Positions 6,410-11,718 of a stretch of DNA of 11,718 nucleotides are shown here, in pieces. Each line of letters starts with the position of its first letter. Positions within the stretch are counted from its first letter, which is position 1. The notes below the pieces were generated by a model. It was not told the origin of the DNA. It worked only from the letters and a program-made list of their open reading frames with translations, and did not search any database. The position numbers and the translations under genes are program-made. Origin of the DNA: Marinilabiliales bacterium (GTDB lineage: Bacteria > Bacteroidota > Bacteroidia > Bacteroidales > F082); NCBI GenBank assembly GCA_002869465.1, contig PKSW01000246.1:1-11718 (forward strand), in the 5' to 3' direction.

Positions 6410-6470
6410 CATTGGCATCCAAATTGATAAGCCATCCGAAAATTAACCAACGTAACTTAAAAATTTTAAA

Positions 6471-7409
6471 ATGGAAAAAACAAAATGCCTGATCATAGGT
6501 TCTGGTCCTGCAGGATACACAGCCGCAATTTATGCAGCCAGGGCTGACCTACACCCCATCATGTACCAGGGAATGGAACCAGGTGGCCAACTTACAACAA
6601 CAACTGAAGTAGATAATTTTCCTGGTTACCCGGATGGAATTGACGGTCCACGACTTATGGAAGACCTTAAAAAACAGGCGGAAAGATTTGGAACTGATGT
6701 AAGATGGGGATTAGTAACGGAAGTTAATACAACAGAACGACCATTCAAGGTCAGGGTAGATGATGGAACAGAATTGCTGGCAGAAACATTGATCATTGCA
6801 ACAGGAGCCACGGCTAAATACCTTGGACTTGAATCGGAAGAACGATTCAAAGGAGGCGGCGTTTCGGCTTGTGCCACCTGCGATGGTTTTTTCTATAAAG
6901 GCAAAGATGTAGCAGTAGTAGGTGGCGGTGACACGGCTGCTGAAGAAGCCACTTATCTTGCAAATATGTGTAAAAAAGTATATCTCATCCATCGCCGCGA
7001 TGAGTTACGGGCTTCCAAAGCCATGCAAAAAAGGGTGTTGAATACACCAAATATAGAAGTGTTATGGAACCACGAAGTGAAAGAAATTGTGGGGATTGAG
7101 CAAGGATTTACAAAAGCATTGAATGGTGTAGAATTATTTAATAATAAAACAGGCGAGAACAAGAAAATCGATGTTGAGGGCTTCTTTGTTGCAATCGGTC
7201 ATACACCAAATACTCAATTGTTCAAAGATAAATTAGAGATGGATGAAACAGGCTATCTGATCACCAAACCGGATTCAACAGCTACCAGCGTGCCAGGCAT
7301 TTTCGCATGTGGTGATGTACAGGATAAACATTTCCGTCAGGCCATTACTGCTGCAGGGACAGGTTGTATGGCAGCTATCGAATCTGAAAGGTTTCTCGGC
7401 GAGCAATAA
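6471..7409 (+). CDS. trxB: Thioredoxin-disulfide reductase (TrxB)
   Basis: This cytosolic flavoenzyme passes electrons from NADPH through FAD and a redox disulfide to thioredoxin. The 312 residues match the low-molecular-weight bacterial class. FAD binding is shown by GSGPAG at 10-15, GGQLTTTTEVDNFPG at 38-52, and the C-terminal GDVQDKHFRQA at 281-291. The active-site CATC at 134-137 is followed by Asp138. The NADPH domain has GGGDTAAEEA at 151-160 and HRRDELR at 174-180, whose Arg residues fit the NADPH 2'-phosphate. No key residue is missing. The ATG at 6471 gives the normal N terminus just ahead of the FAD motif. No thioredoxin gene lies next to it. It is a single-gene unit, with its own -7 box upstream and a terminator 20 bases downstream. 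Confidence 0.97.
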   Translation: MEKTKCLIIGSGPAGYTAAIYAARADLHPIMYQGMEPGGQLTTTTEVDNFPGYPDGIDGPRLMEDLKKQAERFGTDVRWGLVTEVNTTERPFKVRVDDGTELLAETLIIATGATAKYLGLESEERFKGGGVSACATCDGFFYKGKDVAVVGGGDTAAEEATYLANMCKKVYLIHRRDELRASKAMQKRVLNTPNIEVLWNHEVKEIVGIEQGFTKALNGVELFNNKTGENKKIDVEGFFVAIGHTPNTQLFKDKLEMDETGYLITKPDSTATSVPGIFACGDVQDKHFRQAITAAGTGCMAAIESERFLGEQ

Positions 7410-7429
7410 AATATACATCTATTGATGAT

Positions 7430-7459
7430 AAAAAGCTATCCTATATTGGGTAGCTTTTT
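7430..7459 (+). terminator. Rho-independent terminator of trxB
   Basis: AAAAAGCTATCC at 7430-7441 pairs with GGGTAGCTTTTT at 7448-7459 (12 pairs, one T-G wobble) around the loop TATATT. The stem ends in a run of five T. It begins 20 bases after the trxB stop. The A-run on the left arm would also give some termination on the minus strand. Confidence 0.88.
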
Positions 7460-7460
7460 C

Positions 7461-7468
7461 TATTTTTG
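7461..7468 (+). promoter_or_regulatory. Candidate -7 box for the cation transporter gene
   Basis: TATTTTTG at 7461-7468 matches TAnnTTTG and lies directly after the trxB terminator. Transcription would start near 7472-7475, about 13-16 bases before the ATG at 7488. A TTG at 7446-7448 is 12 bases upstream, inside the terminator stem; no TTG sits at the usual distance. Because the region is T-rich, a chance match is possible. Confidence 0.35.
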
Positions 7469-7487
7469 GTAATCCTAATCCTTATGA

Positions 7488-8411
7488 ATGGCACTTGGTG
7501 TAAGAGAGAAAAAGATCGTATTCGCATCCAAAGTAAGTATTGGTGGCAATGCGTTTTTGTCAATTCTGAAAATTGTTGTCGGTATTATAGCAGGCAGTTT
7601 GGCCGTTGTTGCTGATGGTATCGACTCTGCCAGTGATATTGTCACTTCACTTATCACGCTTTATACAGCCCATGTTATTGCAAGGCCTCCGGATAAGAAA
7701 TATCCTTATGGATACCTAAAAGCTGATACGATTGCAACAAAAGTACTGGCATTCATTATCTTTTTTGCAGGAGCACAATTAGCTTTGGCTTCTGTTAGAA
7801 AGCTTTTTAATGAAGAGATTTCAGTGATACCGGATACCATGGCTATCTATATTATTGTTATTTCTATTATCGGGAAATTGCTGCTCTCAATATATTTAAG
7901 AAAAGTAGGTAAAGATGTTGAAAGTGCTATGCTGATCGCCAATGCACGAAATATGCAAAATGATGTTGTTATTTCATTTTCAGTACTGGCAGGGCTTATT
8001 TTTACATTTGTTTTTAAAATGCCTGTAATAGATGTAATTACCGCTTTACTTGTAAGTATCTACATCATGTTCATAGCTTTCCAGATTTTTATGCAAACCA
8101 ACCGCGACTTGATGGATGGCGTAGACGATGAGGAAATTTACCGCAAAATTGTTGACCAGGTGAATTGCGTGGATGGCGCTTCAAACCCACACCGGATCAG
8201 GGTTCGGAAAATGGCGCATTTGTATCTGATTGCCCTCGACATTGAAGTGGATGGAAAGATGCCATTGGACAAAGCACACGAATTGAGTGCCGAAGTGGAA
8301 AAAAACATCAAACAAAACATCCAGAATGTATATGATGTGCTGGTACATGTCGAACCATTTGGTAATTGCGAAATTGATGAGGTCTTTGGCATTTCAGAAG
8401 AACATTTGTAA
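7488..8411 (+). CDS. Cation diffusion facilitator (CDF) family metal transporter
   Basis: CDF proteins export divalent metals such as Zn, Fe, Co or Mn from the cytosol in exchange for protons, usually as dimers. The 307 residues show six membrane segments (about 12-34, 37-60, 84-104, 117-137, 159-176 and 179-201), then a cytoplasmic C-terminal domain at about 211-292. Segment 2 carries DSASD (Asp46 and Asp50), one half of the transport site. The matching segment 5 motif reads NMQND, with Asn155 and Asp159, where His or Asp is usual at the first position. The C-terminal domain keeps AHELSAEVE (His264) and HVEPFG (His287), typical of its metal-binding fold. The ATG at 7488 is preferred over an out-of-frame ATG at 7484. 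The gene stands alone between the trxB terminator and purL, so the context gives no substrate. Confidence 0.92.
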   Translation: MALGVREKKIVFASKVSIGGNAFLSILKIVVGIIAGSLAVVADGIDSASDIVTSLITLYTAHVIARPPDKKYPYGYLKADTIATKVLAFIIFFAGAQLALASVRKLFNEEISVIPDTMAIYIIVISIIGKLLLSIYLRKVGKDVESAMLIANARNMQNDVVISFSVLAGLIFTFVFKMPVIDVITALLVSIYIMFIAFQIFMQTNRDLMDGVDDEEIYRKIVDQVNCVDGASNPHRIRVRKMAHLYLIALDIEVDGKMPLDKAHELSAEVEKNIKQNIQNVYDVLVHVEPFGNCEIDEVFGISEEHL

Positions 8412-8501
8412 TACTTTCTATCTGGAAATTTCTCGCGTGAATTAAATGCATCATGTGAATGAAATATTGACATATTAGGCAAGCCATGCAGCTACCTTTT
8501 A

Positions 8502-8509
8502 TATATTTG
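8502..8509 (+). promoter_or_regulatory. Candidate -7 box for purL
   Basis: TATATTTG at 8502-8509, followed by C, is a perfect match to TAnnTTTG. It lies 25 bases before the purL ATG, so transcription would start near 8513-8516 with a leader of about 20 bases. No TTG was found at the -33 distance. No hairpin terminator for the transporter and no purine riboswitch fold was recognised in the 123-base spacer 8412-8534. Confidence 0.5.
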
Positions 8510-8534
8510 CAGTTGCTTCTTCATTTCTAATACT

Positions 8535-11500
8535 ATGAGTAAAATGGTGTCAATTTTCCATCTTCAAAAAGGCCTTTATTACCTTTTAAAATCCAAATCC
8601 TCCCTATCAAAAGCGGATACTGAAAAATTCAAATGGCTTTTTAATGAAGCAGAATTACTGGAACATGATCGGGTGAAGGGGTTTTTTATAGGCCCCCGGA
8701 AAGAGATGATCACACCCTGGAGTACAAATGCGGTGGAGATAGCCCAGAATATGGGAATTGAAGGCGTTGAAAGAATTGAAGTTTTTGAAAAAGTTGAAAA
8801 TGAAGACGCGGACTACGACCCCATGTTACAACAATTATACATGGGCCTGAATGAAAATGTTTTTGAAATTCCCGAAGTTGCTGAACCTATCCGAAATGTT
8901 GAAGATATCCATACTTTTAACAATGACGAAGGCCTGGCATTGAGTGATGACGAAGTGGAATACCTGGAAAATATAAGCCATAAAATTTGCAGGCTGTTAA
9001 CTGATTCGGAAATCTATGGTTTCGCACAAATAAACTCGGAACACTGCCGGCATAAGATTTTTAATGGGACTTTCATTATTGATGGAGAAGAAAAGCAGGA
9101 AAGTCTGTTTGCACTAATTAAGAAAACATCGGAAAAAAATCCTGGCAATATTGTTTCTGCTTACAAGGACAATGTGGCATTTATCGTTGGGCCCCGGATA
9201 GAACAATTTGCACCTAAAACTCAGGATAAAGCTGATTTTTTTGAAATCAAAGACATTACTTCCGTCCTTTCACTGAAAGCAGAAACCCACAATTTTCCAA
9301 CCACGGTAGAACCATTCAATGGTGCATCAACGGGAAGCGGTGGCGAGATCCGTGACCGGCTTGCGGGTGGCAAAGCGAGCTGGCCACTGGCAGGAACAGC
9401 TGTGTATATGACATCCTACACGCGAAAGGACAAGAGTAAAGATTGGGAAAATAACATTGAGCCACGCCAATGGCTTTATCAGACGCCTGAAGAGATCTTA
9501 ATTAAAGCTTCGGATGGTGCATCAGATTTCGGCAATAAATTTGGCCAGCCCCTCATCAATGGAAGCCTGCTCACTTTTGAGCATGATGAAGACGGAAAAA
9601 CCTATGGATATGATAAAGTAATTATGCTGGCAGGTGGCGTTGGCTTCGCCAACGCCAACGATGCCCTGAAAGAAGTACCGGAAGAAGGTGATCTGATCGT
9701 CGTGTTGGGCGGCGATAATTATCGCATCGGCATGGGTGGCGGTGCCGTTTCATCCGTTGCTACCGGTGAGTTTGGCAATGCCATTGAATTGAATGCCGTG
9801 CAACGGGCCAATCCTGAAATGCAGAAAAGAGTTGCCAATGCCATCAGGGCGATGGCCGAATCCGAAAAAAACCCCATTATTTCAATCCACGATCATGGCG
9901 CCGGCGGACACCTGAACAGCCTTTCCGAACTGGTGGAAGAAACCGGAGCTAATATTAAAGTGAATAGGCTCCCGTTAGGGGATCCTACACTTTCTGTAAA
10001 GGAAATATTGGGCAACGAATCGCAAGAACGTATGGGCCTGGTGATTAAAAAAGAAGAATTTAAAATACTGGAAAAAGTTGCAAAAAGGGAACGGGCACCT
10101 ATTTATAATGTGGGAGATGTAACTTCTGATCATAAACTGGTATTTAAAACCGATGCTGGAGAATGTCCGATTGACCTTGAATTGGATTATCTATTCGGTA
10201 AGCCACCCAAAACCATACTGGAAGATGATTCCATCGAGCCCGATTTTGAAAATCTTTCCTATGAAGAAAAGCAGTTTGAGACTTATTTGACGGATATGTT
10301 GCAGATTGAAGCGGTAGCTTGTAAAGATTGGCTGACCAATAAGGTGGATCGCTCTGTATCAGGAAAAGTAGCGCTGCAGCAATGCACGGGACCGGTTCAA
10401 TTGCCACTGAACAATCTGGGTGTCATGGCCCTCGATTATCAAGGTGTGAAAGGTATCGCAACAGCCATTGGTCATGCACCCATTGCAGGATTGATTGATC
10501 CGGCTTGCGGTTCTCGTCTTGCAGTTGCCGAAGCTTTAACAAATCTGCTATGGGCACCATTAAATAACCAGATACAAGGAGTTTCCCTTAGTGCTAATTG
10601 GATGTGGCCTGCAAAAAATAAGGGAGAAAATGCGCGATTGTACAACGCCGTTAAAGCCTTGAGTGATTTTGCCATCGAACTGGGCATTAATGTGCCTACC
10701 GGGAAAGATTCTTTATCGATGACTCAGAAATACCCTGACGGAAAAGTAGTTTATTCACCCGGAACGGTTATCGTATCTGCTGTGGGAGAAGTCACAGATA
10801 TCCGAAAGAGTGTCATGCCGACATTGAAACGGAAAGCGGGTACAAAAATAATTTATATCGATTTTTCAAAAGCAGCATTCGAACTGGGAGGCAGCAGTTT
10901 TGCGCAAACAATTAATGTATTGGGAAAGAATTCTCCTGATGTTTCTGATGCAGCCTATTTCGTTCATGCATTTAATTCTGTTCAGCAACTTATATTAAAA
11001 AATAAAGTGTTGGCCGGTCATGATATTTCAGCGGGAGGATTGATCACTACATTGCTCGAAATGAACTTTTCCAATTGTGATTTCGGAATGGATATCAACC
11101 TGGATTGTTTCATGGAAAGTGACCTCATCAAAACCATGTTCAGTGAAAATCCAGGTGTTGTCATCCAGGTGGATCATGAAGATGAAGTAGCCGGTATCTT
11201 TAAAAAGAACAAGATAAATTACCATGTAATTGGATCTGTTATTCCTGAATTTATAATCAGGTTGGAAAAAGGAGGTAAGAAGCATATTTTGAATATTGAA
11301 AGGTTAAGAGATGTATGGTTTGGAACTTCTTATATGCTCGACCGGGTGCAAAGTGGTGAAGGTCATGCCCATTGTAGGTTTAAAAATTACAAACGTCAGG
11401 ATCTTGGATTTCAGTTTAAAAAGGGTTTTACCGGAAAAGCCGGATCATATGGAATTGAGTTAAGTCGTAGAACTAAAAGTGGCATTAAAGCAGCAATCAT

Positions 11501-11718
11501 CAGGGAAAAAGGCGTAAATGGCGACCGCGAAATGGCATTTGCCCTTCATCTGGCCGGATTTGATGTGAAGGATGTTCACATGACAGATTTGATTACCGGT
11601 AGGGAAGACCTGTCAGATGTGAATATGATTGTTTTTGTGGGAGGTTTTTCCAATTCCGACGTGCTGGGTTCGGCCAAAGGCTGGGCGGGTGCATTCCTCT
11701 ATAATGCCAAAGCGAAAA
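8535..11718 (+). CDS. purL: Phosphoribosylformylglycinamidine synthase, long form (PurL), cut at the right edge
   Basis: This cytosolic enzyme makes FGAM from FGAR, ATP and glutamine in purine synthesis. The reading frame is open for 1061 codons to the window edge; I translated it line by line and found no stop. Family motifs run in order: NSEHCRHKIF from 167, KAETHNFP from 248, GASTGSGGEIRD at 263-274, GGDNYRIGMGGGAVSS ending near 406, HDHGAGG at 452-458, PTGKDSLSM from 721, and HDISAGG at 829-835. The class I glutaminase domain begins near 984 (IKAAIIREKG) and reaches GGFSNSDVLG. The CNGCQ-type motif with the catalytic Cys should come soon after the edge. About 150-200 residues are missing. 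The ATG at 8535 (MSKMVSIFHLQ) is chosen; the ATG at 8544 is a close alternative. This fused form contrasts with the PurL-PurQ-PurS split found elsewhere. Confidence 0.97.
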   Translation, partial: MSKMVSIFHLQKGLYYLLKSKSSLSKADTEKFKWLFNEAELLEHDRVKGFFIGPRKEMITPWSTNAVEIAQNMGIEGVERIEVFEKVENEDADYDPMLQQLYMGLNENVFEIPEVAEPIRNVEDIHTFNNDEGLALSDDEVEYLENISHKICRLLTDSEIYGFAQINSEHCRHKIFNGTFIIDGEEKQESLFALIKKTSEKNPGNIVSAYKDNVAFIVGPRIEQFAPKTQDKADFFEIKDITSVLSLKAETHNFPTTVEPFNGASTGSGGEIRDRLAGGKASWPLAGTAVYMTSYTRKDKSKDWENNIEPRQWLYQTPEEILIKASDGASDFGNKFGQPLINGSLLTFEHDEDGKTYGYDKVIMLAGGVGFANANDALKEVPEEGDLIVVLGGDNYRIGMGGGAVSSVATGEFGNAIELNAVQRANPEMQKRVANAIRAMAESEKNPIISIHDHGAGGHLNSLSELVEETGANIKVNRLPLGDPTLSVKEILGNESQERMGLVIKKEEFKILEKVAKRERAPIYNVGDVTSDHKLVFKTDAGECPIDLELDYLFGKPPKTILEDDSIEPDFENLSYEEKQFETYLTDMLQIEAVACKDWLTNKVDRSVSGKVALQQCTGPVQLPLNNLGVMALDYQGVKGIATAIGHAPIAGLIDPACGSRLAVAEALTNLLWAPLNNQIQGVSLSANWMWPAKNKGENARLYNAVKALSDFAIELGINVPTGKDSLSMTQKYPDGKVVYSPGTVIVSAVGEVTDIRKSVMPTLKRKAGTKIIYIDFSKAAFELGGSSFAQTINVLGKNSPDVSDAAYFVHAFNSVQQLILKNKVLAGHDISAGGLITTLLEMNFSNCDFGMDINLDCFMESDLIKTMFSENPGVVIQVDHEDEVAGIFKKNKINYHVIGSVIPEFIIRLEKGGKKHILNIERLRDVWFGTSYMLDRVQSGEGHAHCRFKNYKRQDLGFQFKKGFTGKAGSYGIELSRRTKSGIKAAIIREKGVNGDREMAFALHLAGFDVKDVHMTDLITGREDLSDVNMIVFVGGFSNSDVLGSAKGWAGAFLYNAKAK
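9636..9656 (+). repeat. Perfect inverted repeat inside purL
   Basis: The arms GGCGTTGGC (9636-9644) and GCCAACGCC (9648-9656) are exactly complementary around the three-base loop TTC, a 9-pair GC-rich hairpin. It encodes the G-V-G-F-A-N-A part of the protein near residues 368-374. The reading frame is intact. There is no T-run, so it is not a terminator. Confidence 0.6.

Noticed and set aside
6091..6450. Minus-strand open frame covering the tRNA region
   Set aside because: It runs through the tRNA-Pro gene and its terminator, and its translation contains the tRNA-derived stretch. It is not a protein gene.
10144..11285. Several minus-strand open frames within 10144-11285
   Set aside because: All lie opposite the intact purL frame and show no domain or signal peptide.
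1..11718. CRISPR array, insertion sequence, phage, defence or toxin-antitoxin system
   Set aside because: No direct-repeat array, transposase, integrase or paired small genes were seen. The window consists of housekeeping genes with standard control signals.

Overview
The window looks like an ordinary stretch of chromosome from a member of the Bacteroidota. The signs are a compact menaquinone gene set in the order menB-menA-menC-menE, a long-form purL, a short MenE, signal peptides ending just before Gln, weak Shine-Dalgarno sequences, and several upstream boxes matching the Bacteroidota -7 consensus TAnnTTTG. The DNA is moderately AT-rich. The sequence does not fix the class or genus.

Layout. 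At the left edge, the first 43 codons of a secreted protein gene run leftward out of the window (131 to 1). Divergent from it, menB, menA, menC and menE (222-4159) form one rightward cluster with gaps of 4 and 66 bases and one 8-base overlap. They cover the middle and late part of menaquinone synthesis: succinylbenzoate formation (MenC), CoA activation (MenE), naphthoyl ring closure (MenB) and prenylation (MenA). menF, menD and menH are not in the window. Next come a small exported beta-barrel-like protein (4220-4873) with a strong terminator, and a lipoprotein-like alpha/beta hydrolase gene interrupted in frame by a TAG codon (4964-6121). A tRNA-Pro(GGG) gene on the minus strand (6174-6247) converges on the hydrolase, and the two share a hairpin terminator.

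Right half. A 223-base divergent spacer separates the tRNA from trxB (thioredoxin reductase, 6471-7409), which ends in its own terminator. A cation diffusion facilitator transporter follows (7488-8411). The last gene is a large purL (formylglycinamidine ribonucleotide synthase), open from 8535 to the window edge. It stops inside the glutaminase domain, just before the expected catalytic cysteine.

Most genes are housekeeping. I found no CRISPR array, transposase, phage gene, toxin-antitoxin pair or defence gene, and no convincing new multi-gene system. The items most worth a second look are the in-frame amber codon that splits the catalytic triad of the hydrolase, and the Asn in place of the usual His or Asp in the metal site of the cation transporter.
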